From: JAGOEX01 sp964630905 | GTDB taxonomy: Bacteria > UBP6 > UBA1177 | Assembly (NCBI GenBank): GCA_964630905.1 | Contig: CAZVWR010000009.1 | Coordinates: forward strand, 18,157-82,156 | DNA length: 64,000 nucleotides | Reading direction: 5' to 3' | Shown here: positions 49,999 through 58,962 of the stretch, piece by piece | Numbering within the stretch: position 1 is the stretch's first letter | Layout: each line of letters begins with the position of its first letter | The notes under the pieces: model-generated | Database searches by the model: none | Told to the model about the DNA's origin: nothing | What the model saw: only the letters and a program-made list of their open reading frames with translations | Position numbers and translations under genes: made by a program

Positions 49999-51558
49999 AT
50001 GAAAAACATCATTGCAACGATCCTGATTATCGTTTTTTTTAATGCACAACTTTTTGCTGCCGGAAACACTCCCATGATCGAAGTAAGCAAAAGAAACCAG
50101 AAAAATGAAGAGTCTCAGCCGGTAAAACCTAAGAAAAAAGAGGAGAAAAAGGTCGAGCAGAAAAAACCTGCTCCCAAAAAAGTGGTCGTGATAGAAGAAG
50201 ACGAAGAGGATGAAGAGGATGAAGAAGATGAAGAGGATGAAGTTGCTCCAGTAGTAAAAAAACCGGTTGAAGTGGTAAAAGAATCGCCTGCTCCTGCTGA
50301 AAAACCGGCTGAACCGGTTGTTACTCCGGCAGTTCCGGCGGGTGAACCGAAAAAACTTCTTGTTCAGAAGATCACAGGTGTGGATGTTGAAGAATCTGTT
50401 GCAAGAACAGTTGAAGAAGCAATCGTTTTAAATATCGGTTCCAGAGCAGGATACTCCGTTGTGACAAGTGCTGAAATGGAAAGTGCTGTTAAATTTACCG
50501 AAAAATCAATGACCATGGGTTGTGAATCATCAACTGAGTGTCTTATTGAGATACAGAAAAAACTTGATTGCGATACTCTCATTTCAGGAAAAGTGGCAAA
50601 GCTTGGAGATGAGTTTATCCTTTCGCTCAACACTATAAATGTTAATGATGGTTCTGTGGGTTTGAGAACAACGGCACAGGCAAAAGACATTGCTGAACTG
50701 AAAATAAAACTTCCTCTTGCACTTGATGAAATAATGGGGATCGCTGAGATCAAGCCGATGTTCCAGCTAAAACCGGGTGAAGAGTTGAAACTGGCGGTAA
50801 TGCCGCTTGCCGCAAGAGGTGTGGAAACTGCGACAGCTGATGCGCTTACTGCAATACTTTCTTCGGAACTTAATTCAATTCAGGGTGTCAGTGTAATAGG
50901 TCAGGACGACATAAAGGCAATGCTCGCAAAAGTTGAAATGGATGCAACGATGCAGTGCAGTGACAGTCTTGAATGCATTGTTGAAATCGGTGCTTCTCTC
51001 GGTCTTTCAAAACTTATAACCGGCTCGGTTGGAAAGGTCAAAGACACATGGGTCATCGGAGTTCAGCTTATTGACACAAGAAAAGGGGAAGTTGACAACC
51101 GCGTTCTTGAAAGTTTTGACGGCGAGCAGGATGAACTTAGAAATGCAATAAAGCTAGCGGCTTACCAGATCGCAGGCGTTGATTACAGCACTAAAAAAGG
51201 GGGCATTGATCTCTCTTTCAATGTTAAAGAAGCGACAATTCAGTTTGGAAGCGAAAAAGGTGAAATAAAACAGAGTCAATATAAACTTGCAGAGATTCTT
51301 CCGGGCAGATACAGCTTAAAAGTTATTGCAGACCCGAAGGATTATGTTCCTTTTCAGACAGACATCTATATTGCTCCCGGAGCCAACAATGTGAAAAATC
51401 TCACTATACTTAAAACTCCCACACCGTGGTATAAAACATGGTGGTTCTGGACAGTTACGGGTGTGGTTGTTTTAGGAGCCGCTGCGGCAACGACAACGGT
51501 TCTGATGCTTGAAAGCAAAGATGACGGATTCGTTGAAACACCGATGGGAACAAAGTGA
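49999..51558 (+). CDS. Secreted TolB-like/PEGA-like protein with acidic spacer
   Basis: 519 residues. Signal peptide (MKNIIATILIIVFFNAQLFA), Lys/Glu-rich linker with an EDEEDEEDEEDE run (residues 69-85), then two similar modules each holding a CxxSxECL/I segment (MGCESSTECLIEI, MQCSDSLECIVEI) and GKVAKLGD or GSVGKVKD; these resemble TolB/CsgG-like N-domains. A PEGA-like strand (RYSLKVIADPKDYVPFQTDI) follows. A C-terminal membrane helix (WFWTVTGVVVLGAAAATTTV) ends the protein. 13 bp before the giant lipoprotein gene. It may anchor or assemble that protein. Confidence 0.72.
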   Translation: MKNIIATILIIVFFNAQLFAAGNTPMIEVSKRNQKNEESQPVKPKKKEEKKVEQKKPAPKKVVVIEEDEEDEEDEEDEEDEVAPVVKKPVEVVKESPAPAEKPAEPVVTPAVPAGEPKKLLVQKITGVDVEESVARTVEEAIVLNIGSRAGYSVVTSAEMESAVKFTEKSMTMGCESSTECLIEIQKKLDCDTLISGKVAKLGDEFILSLNTINVNDGSVGLRTTAQAKDIAELKIKLPLALDEIMGIAEIKPMFQLKPGEELKLAVMPLAARGVETATADALTAILSSELNSIQGVSVIGQDDIKAMLAKVEMDATMQCSDSLECIVEIGASLGLSKLITGSVGKVKDTWVIGVQLIDTRKGEVDNRVLESFDGEQDELRNAIKLAAYQIAGVDYSTKKGGIDLSFNVKEATIQFGSEKGEIKQSQYKLAEILPGRYSLKVIADPKDYVPFQTDIYIAPGANNVKNLTILKTPTPWYKTWWFWTVTGVVVLGAAAATTTVLMLESKDDGFVETPMGTK

Positions 51559-51571
51559 GGAGAAATAAATC

Positions 51572-54500
51572 ATGAAAAGATCATTTTTTGTTTTTGTTAT
51601 CTTAATTGCAATATTTTTCACTTCCTGTGAGCAGTTTGAGCAGGGGGGATTGAAGTTTGAATACAGTTGGAGTGATGCGGAAGGCAAAGCGATTGAGCCG
51701 CCTGCACTTGATGATCTCTATGCCTGGGCTGAACTTACATACAAGGGTGAGCAGAAAACAACAGGTCCCGTTGCGATGGCTGATGAAGAGGCGTCGCTCC
51801 GGTTTGACAATCTTCCGTATGATACAAAGATGGTGATGAAGATGACTATCCGTATCTCTGAGATCAAGGACAAAGCGCCTGAAGCAAGGACGGACAATGT
51901 TGTATATTTCTGCACATCAGAAGAGTTTGAACTTAAGCGTGGAAAAGTTACGGTTGTCAAGAACGGTTGTAAGATGGAGCCGGGACCTGCATTGTCGGAA
52001 GATAACAAACCTTCATCACCTGAACTGAAGATAGTTTACAGCAAAGGCAGCAATAAGATCGAAGTGTCATCAGAAACCGAAATGAAAACACCTTCAAATA
52101 AAGTTGAAGTTCTTTTCAAGGCACCGAATGATCTTTTTAACACTGTAATTCTTGCCAACGATACGGGCTTTGTGATCGGGAAAAAGGAATTTCCAAGACC
52201 TGCAAAAGATGAAGAAGGATATTACAGAATAAGCGGATATGATCTTAACGAAGGACTTCCTGTTGCAAATGACGGAAGCAGGATTGTTGCGATAAAGCTC
52301 CGTAATTCTGAAGGATTTGAGTCGTTGCAATCTTCAGTGACAGTTTTTCTTGATACTGCCGCACCGGTTCTGAACTTAAAGAACGATGCGTCTGCATATA
52401 ACGGATCAGCGACAGTCGTTGTGACAGTATCGTCAAATGAGACACTTAAGGAAAATCCTGTGACAGGGCTTTATGACAGTGATTTGAAACTTATAAAAGA
52501 TCTGACCCAGGAGGCGGAGGAGCTTCAGAAAGGGACTTCATACAGATATCAGATACCTGTAATTGATAACCTGACTGACGGAAATTACACCATAAAAGTT
52601 AAAGGAATGGACATCGTTGACAACAGTTCGGATGAACTTGAAACGGAAGAATTTACAGTAGATTCGTTACCTCCTGAACTTGACGGAACTCCTGCGATAA
52701 CCCCGGAAAGAGCTGCACAAGACACTGAATATACTGTCACATTCAAGACAAAAGATGATATGAGCAAAGGAAAAGTTGCAGTAACCAGGAAAGAGGAAAC
52801 ACTCACCTGCACAAACGAAGGGGGTGACTATACATGCAAAGGGACGACACCTGAGGGAACAGGAGATTCGATAGATCCTGTGGTTATTTCACTCACTGAT
52901 GAAGCAGGCAATCCAGCAAGTTTTAATGCAGGTTCGATATATGTGGATAGAACTGCACCTGTACTCAATACTCAGATTGTTCCGGGGAATAAATCGCTCA
53001 ATGCGAGTCAGATTCTTCAGATAACGGTAAATGCTTCTGAAGAACTTGCATCCGCTCCAACCGTAACACTCACAAAAAATGGAGGAGGAGCTGTTACTCC
53101 GGATAACACTGAAATTCAGGGATTGTCTTACATTTACACATATCCGACACTGAGTGACGGAACTTATTCATTCACAGCTAATGCGACAGATCTTGCAGGA
53201 CACAATGCTCCGCAGGTATCAATTACATCAATAATATCAGACAGTTCAGTTCCCAATGTAACAGGCGTTGTCACAGTAACTCCTACCAGAATTAAACCGT
53301 CAGCAACTTCAACCATCACATTTACCGCCAGTGAACCCATGAACGACACAGGTGACACAGTTGAAGTTAAAGTTGGTAACGGCACAGCAAACTGCACAAC
53401 CTCAAACGGACTCAACTATTCCTGTACATATACTGGAACAGGCACAGGCAGTGACAGTATTGAAACCATCAGCATCACACTCACTGACAGCAGTGCCAAC
53501 ACAACCACAAGCCAGCATGGAACGATATATGTGGATAGAACTCTTCCGGTTCTTACGGCACAGATAGTTCCCGGAGATAAAACGCTCAATGCCGCTGAAC
53601 TTCTGCAGATAACGATCAACGCATCTGAAGAACTTTCCGGCAGTCCTGCAGTTCAGCTTCTTGACAGTGGCAGTACGGTCATCAATCCGACGAAGACCGA
53701 AAAGCAGGGACTTTCATATATCTACACATACCCTGTTCTTGATGATGATGCATATTCATTTACAGCTGATGCGGCAGACCTTGCGGGACACAATGCGGCG
53801 CAGGTATCAATTACATCAATAATATCGGACAGTTCTATTCCCAATGTAACAGGCGTTGTCACAGTAACTCCCACCAGAATCAAACCATCAGCAACTTCAA
53901 CCATCACATTTACTGCAAGTGAAACCATGAACGATACAGGTGACACAGTTGAAGTTAAGGTCGGCAGTGCAAACGCAACCTGCAACACAGCCAACGGACT
54001 CAACTATTCCTGTACTTATACCGGTTCAGGCACAGGCAGTGACAGTATTGAAACGATCAGCATCACACTTACTGACAGCAGTGCCAACACAACCACAACA
54101 CAGCACGGAACTCTTTATGTGGATAGGACTGCACCAAGCATGATAAGCAATTTACTAACTCCTGAAAACGCAAAAGAAAACACAAAAATATCTGTTTCAG
54201 TCATATTTGACGAACCGGTTAAAGATTTGAGCATAAGCGATGACGGACTTGGGCTTGTGTGCTCAACAGGAGGAGATCCGCTAAGATATTCGTGCGAATA
54301 TTTCGTGAAAAGCACAGATACGGAAAAAGGATATGCAGTTGAAATATCGGCGAATGATATCGCCGGAAACCCTCTTGCAGACGGAGTTCTCGGAACAGTT
54401 TATGTTGATATGACAGAGCCGCAGATCGAAGTCAGCACATGCTCAGTGACCACAAGAAGAGCGATTACAAAGAACGGAATGGCGGCGGCAACGACTGGAG

Positions 54501-57500
54501 ATGTAGTTGAAATCACGCTCGGCATGAACATTGAGCCGGGAATAGAAACAACGATGACTCTCGGTAACAAGTTGCTTACTCAGGATTGCGAAACACCGGC
54601 TGATAACTGTTTTGCATATTCAGTTTCGGGCAGCGACAGCGAAGGTTACAAAATGGTGGGAATTGAAGCGGTTGACAATGCCGGCAACTATTATTCAGAA
54701 ACAGTGAACATTGAAAACTGTTCGTCAGTTTTTGATTTTACCGGACCAGTCCTTGCAACTGCTGTAATTTCAAGGATCCCTGATTATGTTCCTGCAAGGG
54801 ATCACAACACAAAAACATTAAGTTTCAGCTTAACTGATCCATTTACAGATGAAGCTGTTGTTGCGCAGCTTAATCTTTTTGCAGACGAGGAACTTAACTC
54901 TGAAACAATTGAAATAACCGGTTTTGATTTTGGTGAACCCCTTGAAGTGATCGACAACTATGCATCGTTTGAAAGAATGCTTGATAACGGAATTACAGAA
55001 GGGACAAAGAATTTATCAGTATTGTGGCAGGATATTCTCGGGAACAGTGCAACAAGGGCAGTAAACTGGAAAATGTTCATTGACAAAACAGAGCCGAACC
55101 CGTCTGTAATTGACATGAAAAAAGTTCTCTACACAAGAAAGCCGTGGGGAACGGAAGACACAGGCGGAGTTCCTAAGTTCAGTGTTGCAGGGGAAACCGG
55201 ATCAGTTACAGATTCAAACATCTCAACTATCGTGGCTTATAACGAACTCGGTTCGATAATCGGCAATACAACTGTTAGCGGTGGATCGTTCAGCATACCT
55301 AATCTCAATGGCGGTGATCTGCCTAAGATCTATCTCAACCCTATAAAGAAAAGCGGAGTTAAATCAACAGGGACGGGTGCTCTTGTCACTGAAATAAAAT
55401 GGCATGCTACGATGGGAGGAAAAACACCCAAAGATATATACACAAATCCTCACACTTTTTTCACCAACAGTATATTTAATAACAAGCTCAATCAGGAAGT
55501 AGATTCTACCGATGAACCGAAATTTGCAGGACACTCTTATCTCAAAACAATTGGCAGAACAACCTGGACAAATATGAAAGCAGGGTCTCCTAAACCTTCT
55601 AAAAGGGCACTTTTTGCAACAGCTTATGACAGTATCCGGGGCAAATTGGTTCTGTTTGGAGGCAGTGCTGATTCAGGTGAAGATGAAACATGGGAATGGG
55701 ATGGAATAAGCTGGACAAAATTAGATCCAGTTCACAAACCGACTCCAAGAGAAGCTCCCGCAATGGCATTTGACAGCTCGAGAGGAAGAACAGTGTTATT
55801 CGGAGGAATGGGAGCTGACAATGAAACATGGGAATGGGATGGTTCTGACTGGACTATGATGGATTCAATAGATAAACCTTCTGTCAGATTCGGTCATGCG
55901 ATGACTTATGACAGCATAAGAGGAAAAACAGTTCTTTTCGGAGGAGCTTATGATGGACCATGCAGTGATGAGACATGGGAATGGGACGGAATAAACTGGA
56001 AACTTATTGAAACAACTGTTAAGCCATTAAGCAGAGCTTTTCAAGGAATGGTTTTTGACTCTTCAAGCGGAAAAACGATTATGTTCGGAGGAGGCTCTCA
56101 GGATGGTATTTATGATGACACTTGGGAATATGACGGCAGCAATTGGACTCAAATAGTGAATGGAACAACTCCTCCGGCAAGATACTCTCACTCCCTTTCT
56201 TATGACAGTAAAAGAAAAAAAATTATTATGTTTGGAGGAGACCCTGATACAGGCGAGTATCTCAATGATATATGGGAATGGAACGGAGAAGACTGGAATA
56301 AGCTTAATACACTAAACAATCCGCCAGAAAGAATGGGTCACTCCATGAATTACATAAACACATATGACAGATTTATTATGATATACGGAGAAGGAGATTC
56401 AGGATACACCCATGATATGTGGGAATTTAATCGGGAAAACATTACCTGGTCGGATATAACACCAAGTGAAATAAATCCGTCTGAAAGAAGGGCGGGACAC
56501 TCAATGGTGTATGACATTAATAAGGGTGTGTCTCTTCTCTTTGGTGGTGAACGAGGAAGTTTGGTATATAACGACACATGGGCGTGGAATGGCATTAATT
56601 GGAACAAGCTGACAGAAGGAACGCCTCCTTTGAGATATGGACATTCAATGGCTTACAACACCGTCTCAGGGAGTACAATACTTTTTGGAGGGTATGATTA
56701 TTTTGAGCACCCATCCGGATATTTTTATGATGATACATGGGAATGGAACGGAACAAGCTGGACACAGAAAAACCCGGTTTCCAAACCTTCAACACGATAT
56801 TACCACTCAATGACATATGATGTTTTACGGAACATAGTGGTTTTGTTCGGAGGAACAGGAAATTCGATGTCCAACCAGGAAACATGGGAATGGAACGGTA
56901 CCGATTGGGTGCAAAGAACAGGGAATACCTGCACAGGAACAAATTGTTATATATGCTCTGAATCAACATGTCCTTCACATTATTCAGATGCTGCGATGGT
57001 ATATGATAAAGAAAGAAAAAAGACTGTTCTTTTCGGTGGAAGAAATTATGACGGAAGCAATGATGAGACATGGGAATGGGATGGTGTAATATGGAACAAA
57101 CTGAATCCTGAAAACAAGCCGTCAGCAAGATCCAGCCATGCGATGACATATGATGCGTCAAGAGAAAGGGTTATGCTGTTCGGTGGACAACGACCTGGCT
57201 CAGGGCATCAGTACAGCGATGAGCTTTGGGAATGGAACGGTATCAACTGGTCTTTACAAAATCCTGTCAAAAGACCATTACCGCGAAAAGGACATGCGAT
57301 GTCTTATGATTTGACAAGGAATAAAGTAGTGCTTTTAGGTGGTTCACCTGGAAGTGATGAAACATGGGAATGGGACGCTGGATTTAACGACAAACCTGTA
57401 CAGATTGTGAATATAGCATTCGACAGTTCAGGCATAACGGACTTAAACATACAGTCTCTTTCTGTTTTATTTAACGCTGGTGGATATGGAGAATTTAGTA

Positions 57501-58942
57501 ATTCCACAAAAACCGGTGTTGATTTATTAGTGTGGAGAGATAATCACTGGGCAAAAGTTTCTTATAACGATGCGGATACTGATAGTATTAGTCCGGTTGT
57601 CTGGGAAACGGACAATATTTTTGAAATACTTGCTATGTTGAATGGAGGTATCCGGAAATTCAATTTTGCTGTTACACCATCAGGAACGAACGGTTATTTA
57701 GTCAACATGAGTAGCGTTGCCACTGATTATGTAGAAGTTGCAGTAAGATACTGGTTGCCTCCGGCTATCAGTTCAAATTGCGGAAACAGCATAATAGATG
57801 ATGGCGAAGAGTGCGATGACGGAAACAATATTTTTACTGATACCTGTACTTACTGCCGGAATGCAGTATGCGGTGATGGTTACACTCATTCAGGTGTTGA
57901 AGAATGTGATGACCGTAATTCAGTAGAAAATGACTACTGTCGAAACGATTGTACAAGAAATGTATGTGGAGATGCTATAATTTATACGGGTGTAGAACAG
58001 TGTGAAGACGGAAACACAGTGACAACAGATGCCTGTGTTTTCTGCAAGGATGCAAGATGCGGTGACGGCTTTGTGTGGGAAGGGAACGAAGAGTGTGATG
58101 ATGCCAACGATGACAACACCGACGCCTGTGTCGAGTGTGCTGATGCCTTCTGCGGAGATGGTTTTATCCGTGAAGGATTTGAAGACTGTGATGACGGAAA
58201 CACCAATGACGGTGACGGGTGTGACAGCAACTGCACTCCGACCGGATGCGGAAACGGTGTTATAACAAGCAGCGAAGAATGTGATGACAGTAATTCAGAC
58301 AATTCAGATAATTGCGTCGGCTGTAAAAATGCTTTTTGCGGTGACGGATTTGTGAAAGCTGTAGGTGAACAATGTGACGATGCAAATGAAAACGAAAGTG
58401 ACGGATGTCTCAATAACTGCACAGTTGTTGCAAACTGGACATGTACGGGAAATCCTTCTGTGTGTGGATATTGCACTCCGACAGTTTCCCTTGCTACATG
58501 GGCATCAGGCGACGACGGATGGAGCTATGCTGCCAACTGGGCAAGACAGACTACAGCTGGACAGGGCGGTGCTAACGGATGGATGAGATTTTATTGGGAC
58601 CCTGCAATTTCAACTTCATACACCAGAGCACTTACATCTTCAACCAGCGTGAACATTGCAGGCTGCACCAACCCAACGATCAGTTTTTATTCACTTCTTG
58701 ATAATTTCAACGCTTCAGGAAATGAATATCTCCGCCTTGACTGTTCGGGCAACGGCGGTAGTACATGGACTGATAACATCTGGACTTGGAGAAACAATAC
58801 CGCAGATCACAACTGGACACAGAGAACTGCAACAGTTCCGACCAATTGCCGCAGTAATAATGCGGTTTTCCGTTTCAGGGCAACAGGTGTTGACACAAAT
58901 AACATCAACTGGTGGGGCGTTGATACAGTGACAGTGAATTGA
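51572..58942 (+). CDS. Giant multidomain surface lipoprotein
   Basis: 2456 residues. Lipobox FTSC near residue 19. In order: N-terminal beta domain (20-170), Ig-like repeats (about 260-1060, recurring SIYVDRTAPVLN-type borders with a near-identical 196-residue duplication at 52936-54116), further beta domains (1060-1320), 12 Kelch-like repeats (about 1330-1940, each with LFGG and TWEWDG, e.g. KTVLFGGAYDG), a linker domain, about seven DUF4215-type Cys repeats (about 2068-2290, CGDGFxxxGEECDD), and a C-terminal Trp-rich beta-sandwich (2300-2456). The likely role is surface adhesion or binding. No catalytic site seen. Confidence 0.85.
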   Translation: MKRSFFVFVILIAIFFTSCEQFEQGGLKFEYSWSDAEGKAIEPPALDDLYAWAELTYKGEQKTTGPVAMADEEASLRFDNLPYDTKMVMKMTIRISEIKDKAPEARTDNVVYFCTSEEFELKRGKVTVVKNGCKMEPGPALSEDNKPSSPELKIVYSKGSNKIEVSSETEMKTPSNKVEVLFKAPNDLFNTVILANDTGFVIGKKEFPRPAKDEEGYYRISGYDLNEGLPVANDGSRIVAIKLRNSEGFESLQSSVTVFLDTAAPVLNLKNDASAYNGSATVVVTVSSNETLKENPVTGLYDSDLKLIKDLTQEAEELQKGTSYRYQIPVIDNLTDGNYTIKVKGMDIVDNSSDELETEEFTVDSLPPELDGTPAITPERAAQDTEYTVTFKTKDDMSKGKVAVTRKEETLTCTNEGGDYTCKGTTPEGTGDSIDPVVISLTDEAGNPASFNAGSIYVDRTAPVLNTQIVPGNKSLNASQILQITVNASEELASAPTVTLTKNGGGAVTPDNTEIQGLSYIYTYPTLSDGTYSFTANATDLAGHNAPQVSITSIISDSSVPNVTGVVTVTPTRIKPSATSTITFTASEPMNDTGDTVEVKVGNGTANCTTSNGLNYSCTYTGTGTGSDSIETISITLTDSSANTTTSQHGTIYVDRTLPVLTAQIVPGDKTLNAAELLQITINASEELSGSPAVQLLDSGSTVINPTKTEKQGLSYIYTYPVLDDDAYSFTADAADLAGHNAAQVSITSIISDSSIPNVTGVVTVTPTRIKPSATSTITFTASETMNDTGDTVEVKVGSANATCNTANGLNYSCTYTGSGTGSDSIETISITLTDSSANTTTTQHGTLYVDRTAPSMISNLLTPENAKENTKISVSVIFDEPVKDLSISDDGLGLVCSTGGDPLRYSCEYFVKSTDTEKGYAVEISANDIAGNPLADGVLGTVYVDMTEPQIEVSTCSVTTRRAITKNGMAAATTGDVVEITLGMNIEPGIETTMTLGNKLLTQDCETPADNCFAYSVSGSDSEGYKMVGIEAVDNAGNYYSETVNIENCSSVFDFTGPVLATAVISRIPDYVPARDHNTKTLSFSLTDPFTDEAVVAQLNLFADEELNSETIEITGFDFGEPLEVIDNYASFERMLDNGITEGTKNLSVLWQDILGNSATRAVNWKMFIDKTEPNPSVIDMKKVLYTRKPWGTEDTGGVPKFSVAGETGSVTDSNISTIVAYNELGSIIGNTTVSGGSFSIPNLNGGDLPKIYLNPIKKSGVKSTGTGALVTEIKWHATMGGKTPKDIYTNPHTFFTNSIFNNKLNQEVDSTDEPKFAGHSYLKTIGRTTWTNMKAGSPKPSKRALFATAYDSIRGKLVLFGGSADSGEDETWEWDGISWTKLDPVHKPTPREAPAMAFDSSRGRTVLFGGMGADNETWEWDGSDWTMMDSIDKPSVRFGHAMTYDSIRGKTVLFGGAYDGPCSDETWEWDGINWKLIETTVKPLSRAFQGMVFDSSSGKTIMFGGGSQDGIYDDTWEYDGSNWTQIVNGTTPPARYSHSLSYDSKRKKIIMFGGDPDTGEYLNDIWEWNGEDWNKLNTLNNPPERMGHSMNYINTYDRFIMIYGEGDSGYTHDMWEFNRENITWSDITPSEINPSERRAGHSMVYDINKGVSLLFGGERGSLVYNDTWAWNGINWNKLTEGTPPLRYGHSMAYNTVSGSTILFGGYDYFEHPSGYFYDDTWEWNGTSWTQKNPVSKPSTRYYHSMTYDVLRNIVVLFGGTGNSMSNQETWEWNGTDWVQRTGNTCTGTNCYICSESTCPSHYSDAAMVYDKERKKTVLFGGRNYDGSNDETWEWDGVIWNKLNPENKPSARSSHAMTYDASRERVMLFGGQRPGSGHQYSDELWEWNGINWSLQNPVKRPLPRKGHAMSYDLTRNKVVLLGGSPGSDETWEWDAGFNDKPVQIVNIAFDSSGITDLNIQSLSVLFNAGGYGEFSNSTKTGVDLLVWRDNHWAKVSYNDADTDSISPVVWETDNIFEILAMLNGGIRKFNFAVTPSGTNGYLVNMSSVATDYVEVAVRYWLPPAISSNCGNSIIDDGEECDDGNNIFTDTCTYCRNAVCGDGYTHSGVEECDDRNSVENDYCRNDCTRNVCGDAIIYTGVEQCEDGNTVTTDACVFCKDARCGDGFVWEGNEECDDANDDNTDACVECADAFCGDGFIREGFEDCDDGNTNDGDGCDSNCTPTGCGNGVITSSEECDDSNSDNSDNCVGCKNAFCGDGFVKAVGEQCDDANENESDGCLNNCTVVANWTCTGNPSVCGYCTPTVSLATWASGDDGWSYAANWARQTTAGQGGANGWMRFYWDPAISTSYTRALTSSTSVNIAGCTNPTISFYSLLDNFNASGNEYLRLDCSGNGGSTWTDNIWTWRNNTADHNWTQRTATVPTNCRSNNAVFRFRATGVDTNNINWWGVDTVTVN
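52936..54121 (+). repeat. 588-bp in-frame tandem duplication inside the giant gene
   Basis: The border sequence TATATGTGGATAGAACT occurs at 52939 and 53527 and, slightly changed, near 54115. All are exactly 588 bp (196 codons) apart. Long stretches between are almost identical (for example CAGGTATCAATTACATCAAT at 53213 and 53801). Confidence 0.88.
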
Positions 58943-58962
58943 TCTAACTTAAGGAGCATAGC

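Noticed and set aside
50364..50753. Minus-strand 129-codon frame
   Set aside because: Antisense to the TolB-like gene; Ser-rich, no ribosome site.
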